Shown in pieces: positions 7,973 through 16,569 of a DNA stretch of 64,000 bases. How positions within the stretch are numbered: position 1 is the first letter of the stretch; the number at the start of each line of letters is the position of its first letter. A program made the translations under genes and the position numbers. Location of the stretch: NCBI RefSeq assembly GCF_030503735.1, contig NZ_CP073096.1, forward strand, positions 1 to 64,000. The letters are read 5' to 3'. Origin of the DNA: Corynebacterium tuberculostearicum (GTDB lineage Bacteria; Actinomycetota; Actinomycetes; Mycobacteriales; Mycobacteriaceae). Under the pieces are notes generated by a model. It had not been told where the DNA came from. It made no database searches and worked only from the letters and a program-made list of their open reading frames with translations.

Positions 7973-8899
7973 CTAAGCCAGGGTGCGCTGTGGGGCACGC
8001 AGGATATCCACCAGCTCCTGCGCTGCGGCGGTCAGATCGCGATCTGCTCGGTAGGCGACAATGGCGTAATAGGGTGGCAGGTCGTCTGCAATCGGGCGGC
8101 TGAGGATGCCATGCGGCTGTACGGCGGGCGCACAGTCGGGCACGATGCTCACACCAAGCCCACTGGATACGAGCGGGATAGCACTATTGAGGCTGGCTAC
8201 TTCTTGGGTCTTGTCCGGCTTGAGGCCAGGGCGAGTATTCCACAGCTCACTATAGAACTCTGCTAGTTCCGGCAGCTCGCGGCTGCGCGGTGGGATAAGC
8301 CAATTCTCTCCGCGCAGGTCCGCCAGGGAAATGGGCGCCTCTAGCTCCGCGAGGCGCTGTGGGAGGGCGACGGAATAATCAAACGTGGCGACCTGGTGGA
8401 CGGTAAGTTCGGGGGAGTAGCGGCGAATAAAGGCCTTGGGATCGGACGTCGGCAAGAGTGCCAAATCCACCTGGCCATCCAGCAGGTGCTTGATGGCGGT
8501 AGCCGGTTCGGCATCATCTAGCGTGATGGTGGCAGTAGGGTGAATCTTTTTGAGCTCGGCTAATACGGAAGGGGTAAATTCCCAGTTCAATATCGGGCCA
8601 GAGGCGAGCGAGACGGTGCTGGCCTTGTCACCGGTGATTTCGCTGATATGTCGGTGGGTTTCATTCAGCAGCGCATCAACTTTCACGGCTGTTTCATACA
8701 CATAATCCCCGGCCTCGGTGGTGGAGACGCCGGAACGGCCGCGCGAGAGCAGCTGGGCGTTGAGCTCCTTTTCTAGCTTCCGGATGGAAAGGCTCAGGGA
8801 AGGCTGAGTCATGTCGAGGGATTCGGCAGCGTGCGTGAAGGAGCCATTGTCTACAACGGCGCGGAAATAAAGAAGTTGACGGGTGTCCATAAGCCCCAT
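7973..8899 (-). CDS. LysR-family transcriptional regulator
   Basis: 308 aa. N-terminal winged HTH (LLYFRAVVDNGSFTHAAESLDMTQPSLSLSIRKLEKELNAQLL) and a C-terminal periplasmic-binding-like effector domain (SGPILNWEFTPSVLAELKKIHPTATITL; SSGLGVSIVPD). Start 8899 or the second Met at 8890. It is divergent from the CopD-CtaG gene at 8966, with about 60 bp between them, so that gene is a candidate target as well as autoregulation. Effector unknown. Confidence 0.88.
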   Translation of the reverse strand: MGLMDTRQLLYFRAVVDNGSFTHAAESLDMTQPSLSLSIRKLEKELNAQLLSRGRSGVSTTEAGDYVYETAVKVDALLNETHRHISEITGDKASTVSLASGPILNWEFTPSVLAELKKIHPTATITLDDAEPATAIKHLLDGQVDLALLPTSDPKAFIRRYSPELTVHQVATFDYSVALPQRLAELEAPISLADLRGENWLIPPRSRELPELAEFYSELWNTRPGLKPDKTQEVASLNSAIPLVSSGLGVSIVPDCAPAVQPHGILSRPIADDLPPYYAIVAYRADRDLTAAAQELVDILRAPQRTLA

Positions 8900-8965
8900 A
8901 ATGACACATGTAAAGACAAAATGTGTGTTATGTGAGAAACTAGGTCGCGCTATACAATGCCCACT

Positions 8966-11008
8966 ATGGCAAATGAGCAGGTTGACAGTGTGAGTACGGC
9001 GGGGAGGAAGCCCCGCTCTTCCTGGGGAATGTATATCGCAGCGATGCTGATTGCCGGCCTGATTGCCGGTTTCATTTCCCTGTTCCTCCTGGCTGATTCC
9101 CTGGCGGCCCTAGGAATTCCGGATCCCGGCCGCATTACCACCTTTGGCCTGCCGGTTTTTCGCGGGTTGGCGTGGATCCTCATGGCCTTGTCCGTGGGGT
9201 CTTTCTTGGCTTCATCCTTTCTCATCGCTCCGCGCGGGGATAATGCTGCGCTTATCGATGCCCCCTTATCCGTAGACGGCCACATTGCCGCGCGTACCGG
9301 CACCTGGGCTTCCTTTGGTGTGGCGGCCGTGGGGTTGGTGGAAATCCCGCTCATCATGTCCGATCTCACCGGAGCGCCATTTTCTCAAGTATTTGAGCCT
9401 TCCATTATGAAGATGGCACTCACGGAAATTTCCACCACCATTGTCTGGGGAATTTCCGTGCTCATTGCCCTTGTCATAGGCATTCTCGGGCTTCTTGGTC
9501 GCAGCTGGTCCATGCAGCCGGTGTTACTTTTCTTCTCCGTCTTGCAGGTGGTACCCATTGGTCTAGAAGGCCACTCCGCGGCCGGCGGTGACCACGATTA
9601 CGGCACCAATTCGCTGCTGTGGCACTTGGTCTTTGTCATGCTTTGGGTAGGCGGGCTAATGGCGCTTATCGCCCATGGGCGGCGCCTTGGCCCCAACCTT
9701 GCTTTTGCAGTGAAGCGCTACTCTGGCATCGCCTTCATGGCCATTGTGGTGCTGGCGGTATCAGGCTTGATCAACACGCTTATCCGCATGAATATCTCCG
9801 ATCTAGTGGATTCTGCCTACGGCATCATCTTGATAACTAAGTTCGTGCTGACGATCCTGCTGGGAATTTTTGGCCTAGCTCACCGCGAGCTGACTATCCC
9901 GCAGTTGGACAAAAACCCCCGCCTGTTTATTCGCATTGCCGTAGCGGAGGTGGCGGTCATGGCCGGCACCATCGGTGTGGCCATCACTTTGGGTCGTACC
10001 GTGCCCCCGTCACCGCGGGATCCCAACCTCAACTCGATGCAGATTTTGATGGGTTATGAGCTCTTTGAAAAGCCCACGGTGCTCAACGTGTGGACCATGT
10101 TCCGCTTTGACATCATGTTTGGAACCCTCGGCCTACTTTTGGCCGCGGCCTATGGCTATTGCGTCTACCGCGTACACAAGCGCGGCCTGACGTGGAGCAA
10201 GGGACGTACCGCGTGGTTTATGTGTGGTGCGCTGGGCATGACCCTCGTGATGTCCACTGGCCTGGGACTTTATATGCCGGCGATGTATTCCATGCACATG
10301 CTGGTCCACATGATTTTGTCCATGGCAGTGCCCCTCCTGCTCGTTCTAGGCGCACCATTGACCTTAATCATGGAAGCCTTCGAGGCTGGGCCGAAGGGGC
10401 AGCCGAGCCTGCATGATTATGCATTGGCAGCGACCCAATCCAAGATCGTTGGGTTCCTGACCAACCCGTTTGTCAATCTGCTGCAATACTTATTTTTCCT
10501 GTACGTGCTCTACCTTTTCCCGAGCCTGTATCAATTTGCCATCTCGGAGCATGCTGGACACCTCATCATGAACTTCACGTTCATCATTTCTGGCTGCTTC
10601 TATTTTTGGGAAATTATCGGCCCAGATCCGCTATCCAAGCGCCGCTCCACCCCCTTCCGTTTGGCCGTGCTCTTCCTTTCCATGCCGTTCCACCTTTTCG
10701 CCGGCGTGTACCTGATGCAGATGCAAAGTGTATTGGGCGCGGACTTCTACCAGTATTTGGAGTTACCATGGGATCCAGATTTGCTCCAAGATCAGCGCGT
10801 GGGCGGCGGCATTGCGTGGGGATTTGGCCAGTTCCCGCTGGTCATCGTCTTTGGCAAGCTCTTCCTGGATTGGTTGGCCGATGACCGGGCCACTGCCCGC
10901 CGCCATGATGTGCAGGCGGATGCGGACGATGATGCTGAGCTGGAACGCTATAACGCGATGTTGCAGGACATAAACCAAGGCGATGAATCGAGCTTCCGGG
11001 GGCGCTAG
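8966..11008 (+). CDS. CopD-CtaG fusion: copper/cytochrome oxidase assembly membrane protein
   Basis: 680 aa membrane protein joining two modules. The N-terminal half resembles the CopD copper-transport family (GLEGHSAAGGDHDYGTNSLLWHLVFVMLWVGGLMALIAHGRRLGP, with His residues in membrane segments). The C-terminal half resembles caa3_CtaG (YMPAMYSMHMLVHMILSMAVPLLLVLGAPLTL; SEHAGHLIMNFTFIISGCFYFWEIIGPDP). This actinobacterial fusion is thought to help deliver copper to the cytochrome aa3 oxidase. A TACAAT box 7 nt before the ATG at 8966 argues for a leaderless start there (MANEQVDSV) rather than at 8957. Confidence 0.85.
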   Translation: MANEQVDSVSTAGRKPRSSWGMYIAAMLIAGLIAGFISLFLLADSLAALGIPDPGRITTFGLPVFRGLAWILMALSVGSFLASSFLIAPRGDNAALIDAPLSVDGHIAARTGTWASFGVAAVGLVEIPLIMSDLTGAPFSQVFEPSIMKMALTEISTTIVWGISVLIALVIGILGLLGRSWSMQPVLLFFSVLQVVPIGLEGHSAAGGDHDYGTNSLLWHLVFVMLWVGGLMALIAHGRRLGPNLAFAVKRYSGIAFMAIVVLAVSGLINTLIRMNISDLVDSAYGIILITKFVLTILLGIFGLAHRELTIPQLDKNPRLFIRIAVAEVAVMAGTIGVAITLGRTVPPSPRDPNLNSMQILMGYELFEKPTVLNVWTMFRFDIMFGTLGLLLAAAYGYCVYRVHKRGLTWSKGRTAWFMCGALGMTLVMSTGLGLYMPAMYSMHMLVHMILSMAVPLLLVLGAPLTLIMEAFEAGPKGQPSLHDYALAATQSKIVGFLTNPFVNLLQYLFFLYVLYLFPSLYQFAISEHAGHLIMNFTFIISGCFYFWEIIGPDPLSKRRSTPFRLAVLFLSMPFHLFAGVYLMQMQSVLGADFYQYLELPWDPDLLQDQRVGGGIAWGFGQFPLVIVFGKLFLDWLADDRATARRHDVQADADDDAELERYNAMLQDINQGDESSFRGR

Positions 11009-11080
11009 CCTGTGGATAACTTGTCAAAGGTCACCCTAAAACGCGCCTTTTGTTGACGAGAGCAACAAGTTATCCACAGG
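11009..11080. promoter_or_regulatory. Inverted pair of consensus DnaA boxes upstream of ssb
   Basis: Perfect 16-bp inverted repeat (CCTGTGGATAACTTGT at 11009-11024, its complement at 11065-11080), 40 bp between the arms. Each arm contains the exact DnaA box TTATCCACA: 11011-11019 on -, 11070-11078 on +. It starts at the stop codon region of the CopD-CtaG gene and lies about 110 bp before the ssb start. Confidence 0.7.
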
Positions 11081-11189
11081 GTGGGGCTGGTGCCCATGGT
11101 GCGGCGTCCGCAAGGGCATCAGGATGTACAGGCGAGCGAGGAAAATCGAACTCGCCAACCCAACATCCAGCAAAGGATTTTCTAGCACC

Positions 11190-11828
11190 ATGTCCCAATA
11201 TCCAATTACCTTGACCGGACGCCTTACTCGTGACCCAATCCTGACCAAAACCTCTACTGGGGCCTATAAGGCCAAGCTGCGTATCGCCTCCTCGCGCCGA
11301 ATTCCGGACCGCCAGGCGGATACTGGCGTCAATGATCCGGAAGGACAAACCGCCAAGGCCCCGCAATGGCGCGACGTGGACCACCTTTATATCGACGTCG
11401 AAATGTGGAATCAATTCGCCATCAACGTGCGTAAATCCCTGGCCAAAGGCATGCCACTGGTGATTGTTGGCTCCTTGGTTACAGAGCAATGGAGCGATGA
11501 TCAAGGAACCGACCACTTCCGCACGTTTATTAAGGCGCAGTACGTGGGATTGGACTTGAACCGCCACGTCATTGGCACAAAGCGCCTCGTCCCGCAGTAC
11601 AACCAAGAAAATATTGCGGTCCCAGAATTGGGGGACAACGCCATCGAACCAGACGTGGACCACAGCGTGCCGCAGCAACCGGCGGAACGGGGCGACACCG
11701 CTGCGGATACTGCGGCTGACCGCTATTTAGCGGAACGAGCTGCAGCAGCGCGTAGTGGAGAAGAGGAACCCTATGATGCCGAAGCGGAGGAGGCTGCCGA
11801 GGCGGAATCCGCCACCGTGAATGCTTAA
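11190..11828 (+). CDS. Single-stranded DNA-binding protein (SSB-like)
   Basis: 212 aa with an N-terminal OB fold (PITLTGRLTRDPILTKTSTGAYKAKLRIASSRR ... VEMWNQFAINVRKSLAKGMPLVIVGSLVTEQW) and a long acidic tail rich in Ala and Glu. It lacks the DDDIPF-type tip used by essential SSBs to recruit partners, ending in SATVNA, so it is more likely a second SSB (as actinobacteria often have) than the replication one. Start at 11190 (MSQYPITL) is preceded by AAAGGA; the longer ORF from 11124 is not conserved-looking. The DnaA-box dyad lies upstream. Confidence 0.85.
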   Translation: MSQYPITLTGRLTRDPILTKTSTGAYKAKLRIASSRRIPDRQADTGVNDPEGQTAKAPQWRDVDHLYIDVEMWNQFAINVRKSLAKGMPLVIVGSLVTEQWSDDQGTDHFRTFIKAQYVGLDLNRHVIGTKRLVPQYNQENIAVPELGDNAIEPDVDHSVPQQPAERGDTAADTAADRYLAERAAAARSGEEEPYDAEAEEAAEAESATVNA

Positions 11829-11947
11829 GCCTTTCGGCCTTGCCTTGATTGCCTCGGGTGTACCTGACCCGAGGCACTTGGGCTGTGGTTCTGATGTAGT
11901 GTTTGTGTAGATAAATACGTCTCCCAAATTTTTGCAAAGGGGTAAAA

Positions 11948-13618
11948 GTGGGCGAATTCATCTACACGATGAAAAACGTGCGCAAGGCAATTGGCGATAA
12001 AGTCATCCTTGATGATGTAACAATGGCGTTCTACCCAGGCGCCAAGATTGGTGTGGTCGGCCCTAATGGCGCCGGTAAGTCCTCCATTCTGAAGATTATG
12101 GCCGGCCTGGACCAGCCTTCCAACGGCGAGGCTTTCCTAGATCCGGGAGCCACCGTGGGCATCTTGCAACAGGAGCCACCTCTCAATGACGAGAAGACCG
12201 TGCGCGGCAACGTCGAAGAGGGCTTGGGCGATATCTTTGAAAAGAAGCAACGCTTCGAGCAGATCGCCGAGGAAATGGCCACCAACTACAGCGATGAGCT
12301 CATGGAAGAGATGGGCAAGCTGCAGGAGGAACTGGATGCCGCCGATGCCTGGGAGGTTGACTCCAAGATCGAGCAGGCAATGGAGGCTTTGCGTTGCCCG
12401 CCTTCTGACGCCCCAGTGACCAACCTTTCCGGTGGCGAGCGTCGCCGCGTAGCGCTGGCTAAGCTTCTGCTGACGGAGCCGGACCTGCTGCTGCTCGACG
12501 AGCCTACTAACCACCTGGACGCCGAGTCCGTGCAGTGGCTGGAGAAGCACTTGGCCGATTACCCGGGTGCTGTCTTGGCCGTGACCCACGACCGCTACTT
12601 CCTCGACCACGTCGCGGGCTGGATCTGCGAGGTTGACCGCGGCAAGCTCTATCCATACGAGGGCAACTACTCCACCTACCTGGATAAGAAGCAGGAGCGC
12701 TTGGAGGTTGCCGGCAAGAAGGATGCGAAGCTGCGCAAGCGCTTGAAGGACGAGTTGGAGTGGGTTCGCTCCGGTGCAAAGGCCCGCCAGGCCAAGAACA
12801 AGGCCCGTCTGGAGCGCTACGAGGAGATGGCAGCCGAGGCCGAGAAATACAAGAAGCTCGACTTCGAAGAAATCCAGATTCCTACCCCGCCGCGCTTGGG
12901 TAATAAGGTTGTGGAGGTCAAGGATCTGCAGAAGGGCTTTGATGATCGCGTTCTGATTAAGGACCTTTCCTTCACCCTGCCGCGCAACGGCATCGTGGGT
13001 GTTATCGGCCCGAACGGTGTTGGTAAGACCACCCTGTTTAAGACCATTGTGGGTCTGGAGCAGCCGGACGCCGGTTCCGTTGAGGTGGGAGATACCGTCA
13101 AGCTGTCCTACGTAGACCAGAACCGCGAGAATATCGACCCCGAGGCAACCGTTTGGGAGGTTGTCTCCGGCGGCTTGGACTACATTCATGTGGGCCAGAA
13201 TGAGATGCCGTCGCGTGCTTACCTGTCCGCTTTCGGCTTCAAGGGCCCAGATCAGCAAAAGCCATCCAAGGTGCTTTCTGGTGGTGAGCGCAACCGTCTG
13301 AATCTGGCGCTGACCCTGAAGGAGGGCGGCAACCTGATCCTCCTTGACGAGCCGACCAACGACTTGGACGTGGAAACCCTTGGCTCGCTGGAAAACGCGC
13401 TGGAGAAGTTCCCAGGCTGCGCCGTGGTCATTTCCCACGACCGCTGGTTCCTAGACCGTACTTGTACCCACATTCTGGCCTGGGAGGGCAATGTGGAAGA
13501 AGGCCAGTGGTTCTGGTTCGAGGGCAACTTCGGTGACTATGAGAAGAACAAGGTCGACCGCCTCGGTGAAGAGGCAGCCCGTCCTTCCCGCGTAACTCAC
13601 CGCAAGCTGACCCGCTAA
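11948..13618 (+). CDS. ettA: Energy-dependent translational throttle protein EttA (ABC-F)
   Basis: 556 aa cytosolic ABC-F ATPase with two nucleotide-binding domains and no membrane part. Walker A GPNGAGKSS (about residue 39) and GPNGVGKTT (about 356); signatures LSGGERRRVALA and LSGGERNRLNLA; Walker B LLLLDEPTNHLD and LILLDEPTNDLD. The P-site-tRNA interaction motif region between the domains is Lys/Arg-rich (KKDAKLRKRLKDELEWVRSG). EttA binds the ribosomal E site and gates the first elongation step according to ATP/ADP. GTG start after AAAGGGG. The gene is followed closely by the thioesterase gene. Confidence 0.95.
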   Translation: MGEFIYTMKNVRKAIGDKVILDDVTMAFYPGAKIGVVGPNGAGKSSILKIMAGLDQPSNGEAFLDPGATVGILQQEPPLNDEKTVRGNVEEGLGDIFEKKQRFEQIAEEMATNYSDELMEEMGKLQEELDAADAWEVDSKIEQAMEALRCPPSDAPVTNLSGGERRRVALAKLLLTEPDLLLLDEPTNHLDAESVQWLEKHLADYPGAVLAVTHDRYFLDHVAGWICEVDRGKLYPYEGNYSTYLDKKQERLEVAGKKDAKLRKRLKDELEWVRSGAKARQAKNKARLERYEEMAAEAEKYKKLDFEEIQIPTPPRLGNKVVEVKDLQKGFDDRVLIKDLSFTLPRNGIVGVIGPNGVGKTTLFKTIVGLEQPDAGSVEVGDTVKLSYVDQNRENIDPEATVWEVVSGGLDYIHVGQNEMPSRAYLSAFGFKGPDQQKPSKVLSGGERNRLNLALTLKEGGNLILLDEPTNDLDVETLGSLENALEKFPGCAVVISHDRWFLDRTCTHILAWEGNVEEGQWFWFEGNFGDYEKNKVDRLGEEAARPSRVTHRKLTR

Positions 13619-13646
13619 CTGGTTGACGCCTTAACTGAGGAGAATG

Positions 13647-14060
13647 ATGGCAACCCCAAGCGTGCATACGTACCGTATTCAAACCCGCTGGTCGGACTTT
13701 GATATGTACGGCCACATGATGAACGCAAACTACATCGAGCTTGCCCAAGAAGCACGCTTGGCCTTTGCGAAGGAACACATTTATTCCAAAGGCCTCGATT
13801 TCATTGCGTTCGTGCGCCACCTCGATGTGGATTTCCTGCGCCCAATGGAGTTTAAGGAAACTACTACTGTTGAGGTAGAGACCACTATCTCGCAGATTGG
13901 GACCACCTCTTTTACCACCGCTCAGAAGGTTAAAAACGCCCAGGGCGAGGTAGCAGCAACCGTGGAATGCGTGCAGGTAGTCGTCGACCGCCAGCAGCAG
14001 ACCCCGCGCCCGCTGACGGAACAGGAAAAGGATATTCTGCAAAATACCGCAGCCAACTAA
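13647..14060 (+). CDS. Acyl-CoA thioesterase, hotdog fold (4HBT family)
   Basis: 137 aa single hotdog domain: TRWSDFDMYGHMMNANYIELAQEARLAF holds the catalytic Asp of the 4-hydroxybenzoyl-CoA thioesterase class, and the IAFVRHLDVDFLRPM strand follows. GAGGAGA lies just upstream; ATG 13647 has the better spacing, ATG 13644 is the alternative. It comes 26 bp after ettA and 42 bp before the next gene, so these three probably form one transcript. Substrate unknown. Confidence 0.85.
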   Translation: MATPSVHTYRIQTRWSDFDMYGHMMNANYIELAQEARLAFAKEHIYSKGLDFIAFVRHLDVDFLRPMEFKETTTVEVETTISQIGTTSFTTAQKVKNAQGEVAATVECVQVVVDRQQQTPRPLTEQEKDILQNTAAN

Positions 14061-14102
14061 CTGCGGCGCAGAGCAAAGAAAAGAAAGGCAGGGCCCGAAG
14101 GC

Positions 14103-14741
14103 ATGGTCACCGAGACTCTAGAAATTGGAAGCGGTGGACCTGGCCTTCGGGCCCTTGTCACGCGCGCAGTCGGCTTGGACGCGAGCGCTTCGGTGCGTTT
14201 GCGCCAGCTGACTGGCGACGTCGTCGATGTCTTTGTCACCACTCCCTTTGAGGTAGTTGCATCCCGCCGCGTGGAGGGCGTCGCCTCCCGCGATGGGGCG
14301 GTGGTTTCTGCCGCCACGCTCGCCGAGCAACTCAAGGAACATGAGTCAACCGGGACTCTCGATTTGGGCCCCGCCCGTGATCCGTCATGGCCGGGAGCCC
14401 TGCCGCCGGCCACTGGTTATAGCGTGGTCGATACATTGCCGGTCACTGTGGTGCGTGAGCTCTCCGATAAAGGCCAACAACTGACGCGACAATTTTCTGG
14501 GCCCATGGGCCCGCCGTCCAGCCTCTTGAATCAAACCGTCGTTACCGTAGAAGGCGATGGCGCCACGGTGGAAATCCCTATGCGCATGATCTTTGCGTGC
14601 ACCAACCTGGGCCTTATCCCTGGATTTTCCGCCCCGATGGACGTGCCGCGCCACTTGCGCGTGGCTCAGCTGGGCCGCTGGGTGCGTCTCGATGCCCCCT
14701 TCGGCAGCATTTATCGGTCCACCCGTCTCTCGCTGTTTTAA
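14103..14741 (+). CDS. Conserved hypothetical protein downstream of ettA
   Basis: 212 aa, soluble, no membrane segment or known motif. It is Val/Ala-rich with an N-terminal part that looks like alternating strands (VRLRQLTGDVVDVFVTTPFEVVASRRV), a Pro-rich middle and a C-terminal ARxG-like patch (VAQLGRWVRLDAPFGSIYRSTRLSLF). I do not recognise a family. Start preceded by GAAGG. Its place after ettA and the thioesterase suggests cotranscription but not a function. Confidence 0.6.
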   Translation: MVTETLEIGSGGPGLRALVTRAVGLDASASVRLRQLTGDVVDVFVTTPFEVVASRRVEGVASRDGAVVSAATLAEQLKEHESTGTLDLGPARDPSWPGALPPATGYSVVDTLPVTVVRELSDKGQQLTRQFSGPMGPPSSLLNQTVVTVEGDGATVEIPMRMIFACTNLGLIPGFSAPMDVPRHLRVAQLGRWVRLDAPFGSIYRSTRLSLF

Positions 14742-14790
14742 GCCCATCCATCTACCGCAAGACTCGGTGAGGGCTTCCTCCGCGGAGAAC

Positions 14791-14820
14791 GTGGACCCCC
14801 AAAAGCGGTCCACCTTTGGG
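14791..14820. other. Overlapping alternative hairpins between 14741 and ald
   Basis: GTGGACC (14791-14797) pairs with GGTCCAC (14807-14813), while CCCAAA inside the first loop can pair instead with TTTGGG at 14815-14820, so the two stems exclude each other. No T-run follows, so it is not a classical terminator; role unclear. Confidence 0.3.
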
Positions 14821-14998
14821 AGAGCAAGGAGTGGTGCTTATCTCGCAAAACCCTCGTCTAGCAGGACAATAACGGTAGTCATATAGGTTCCTGCTTTTTC
14901 GGCTTATGTGAGTTTCAGATTAGACGCCCAGGTAAACGTGTGCTGCGTTACTCTAGAAATGTAAAAGTAATTTCCTGCACCTACAAGGAGACGGTGTA

Positions 14999-16090
14999 AT
15001 GCGTATTGCGGTACCAAAAGAAATCATGAATAACGAGAACCGCGTGGCTCTCACCCCTATGGGAGCGCAAACCCTCGTTGCTGATGGCCATGAAGTGTTC
15101 ATTGAAACCGGTGCCGGTGAAGGCGCATCCTTCCCCGATTCTGCCTACGAGGATGCCGGTGCCACAATTGTGGACTCAGCGGAAGAGACGTGGTCACAAG
15201 CGGAACTGCTACTCAAGGTCAAGGAGCCACTCGAGTCCGAGTACAAGTACCTGCGCTCGGACCTTACCGTCTTTACCTACCTTCACCTCGCTGCGGACCG
15301 CCCGCTGGCGGAGGCGCTGGTGGAGGCCAATACTGCCTCGATTGCCTATGAAACGGTCACCGACCGCCACGGTACTTTGCCGCTGCTGACTCCAATGTCC
15401 CAGGTGGCTGGCCGCCTTGCCGTTATCGAAGGCACCCACCACCTGCTGTCCACCCAGGGCGGCCGCGGTTTGCTGGTCTCTGGCGTTCCGGGCACCCAGC
15501 CGGCACGCGTCGTCGTGATCGGCGGCGGCCAAGTTGGTTCCTCCGCCGTTGCGATGGCCCACGGCCTGCGCGCCGAAGTCACCGTGCTGGACCTCGATCC
15601 ACACGTCTTGCAGCGCTTCGATGACCAGTACGCCGGTGGCGTGCGCACTCTGATCTCGGATCCGGCCACCATCGAAAAGGAGCTGCAGGAAGCCGACCTT
15701 GTCATCGGTGCCGTGCTCATTCCAGGTTCCGCTGCGCCGAAACTGGTGCGCGAGGAGACCGTGAAGAAGATGAAGAAGGGCGCTGTTCTCGTGGACGTGG
15801 CCATCGACCAGGGTGGTTGCTTCGAAAACTCGAAGAAGACCTCCCACGATGATCCCACCTTTAAGGTGCACGACACCTTGTTCTACTGCGTGGCTAATAT
15901 GCCAGGCGCAGTGGCTAATACCTCGACCCGCGCGCTATCGTCTGCGACGCTGCCGTACATCCGCGCGGTAGCCAAGGACAACTTGGATGCCGCCATCGAG
16001 CGCTTCCCAGGCCTAGAAGGCGGCGTGATGACCCGAGGCGGTCGTCTGGTGTCCGAGCCTGTGCGTAAGGCTTTTGACTGGGACGACTAA
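14999..16090 (+). CDS. ald: Alanine dehydrogenase
   Basis: Reversible NAD-dependent oxidative deamination of L-alanine to pyruvate and ammonia. 363 aa, normal family length. MRIAVPKEIMNNENRVALTP at the N-terminus with the substrate Arg15, LLKVKEP with Lys75, and TYLHLAAD with catalytic His96 are present; the NAD-binding loop is VVVIGGGQVGSSAVAMA. AAGGAG precedes the start. With the alanine symporter at 3978 the strain can probably import and use alanine. No alanine-responsive regulator (AldR-type) lies next to it. Confidence 0.95.
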   Translation: MRIAVPKEIMNNENRVALTPMGAQTLVADGHEVFIETGAGEGASFPDSAYEDAGATIVDSAEETWSQAELLLKVKEPLESEYKYLRSDLTVFTYLHLAADRPLAEALVEANTASIAYETVTDRHGTLPLLTPMSQVAGRLAVIEGTHHLLSTQGGRGLLVSGVPGTQPARVVVIGGGQVGSSAVAMAHGLRAEVTVLDLDPHVLQRFDDQYAGGVRTLISDPATIEKELQEADLVIGAVLIPGSAAPKLVREETVKKMKKGAVLVDVAIDQGGCFENSKKTSHDDPTFKVHDTLFYCVANMPGAVANTSTRALSSATLPYIRAVAKDNLDAAIERFPGLEGGVMTRGGRLVSEPVRKAFDWDD

Positions 16091-16123
16091 GCACCGCGTT
16101 GCATCCCGCGCGCTAGATAAACC

Positions 16124-16160
16124 ATGAGCCCGGCTCTCCGTCAAAGGGAGTCGGGCTCAT
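16124..16160 (+). terminator. Terminator after ald
   Basis: Long hairpin ATGAGCCCG...CGGGCTCAT with a short loop, about 35 bp after the ald stop and before the convergent globin gene. Followed by GTTGTG, only a weak T-run. Confidence 0.6.
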
Positions 16161-16185
16161 GTTGTGCGCGGGCGTCAATAGGCGG

Positions 16186-16569
16186 CTAGGGCGCTTTGTT
16201 GATCATCATGGCGGCCACGCGCTGCATATGATCCCAGATCATCTCGCGGTAGGCCGGCGGGATGGTTTCCTCGTCGATCTTGGCGAGGGAGTTACCCATA
16301 AGCTCTAACCAGCGGTCATGCGCGGTGATATCGATGGGGTAAGGGGCGTGGCGCATGCGCAGGCGCGGGTGGCCGCGGTTTTCAGAGAAGAGCTGCGGAC
16401 CACCCCAATACTGTGCCAAGAACCAGGTAAGGCGCTGCTCGGCGCCCTCCCAGTCGTTCTCGGGGTACATGGGGCCGATGACGTCGTCCTCTTTGACCTG
16501 GGAATAAAAGCCGTGGACGAGACGCTCAAAGGTCTCCATGCCGCCGACGGCCTCGTAAACAGAATCCAT
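16186..16569 (-). CDS. Truncated hemoglobin, group II (GlbO-like)
   Basis: 127 aa 2-on-2 globin. VYEAVGGMETFERLVHGFYSQV is the typical N-terminus, FLAQYWGGPQLFSENRGHPRLRMRHAPYPI carries the heme-proximal His and the Trp-Gly-Gly stretch of group II, and the C-terminus ends DHMQRVAAMM. Group II trHbs bind O2, and handle NO or peroxide. Its start directly abuts the stop of the upstream mscS-like gene (no gap), so the two are cotranscribed with likely translational coupling. Confidence 0.92.
   Translation of the reverse strand: MDSVYEAVGGMETFERLVHGFYSQVKEDDVIGPMYPENDWEGAEQRLTWFLAQYWGGPQLFSENRGHPRLRMRHAPYPIDITAHDRWLELMGNSLAKIDEETIPPAYREMIWDHMQRVAAMMINKAP

Noticed and set aside
12137..13438. 433-codon open frame antisense to ettA
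   Set aside because: Leu/Gln-rich composition, no family motifs, and lies entirely opposite a well-supported gene; high-GC codon bias explains it. The same holds for 4176-5405 and 21369-22679 on the - strand.
14791..14820. Riboswitch or attenuator before ald
   Set aside because: The two alternative stems lack a T-run and are 180 bp before the start, with a plausible separate promoter closer to ald; no known riboswitch core is present.
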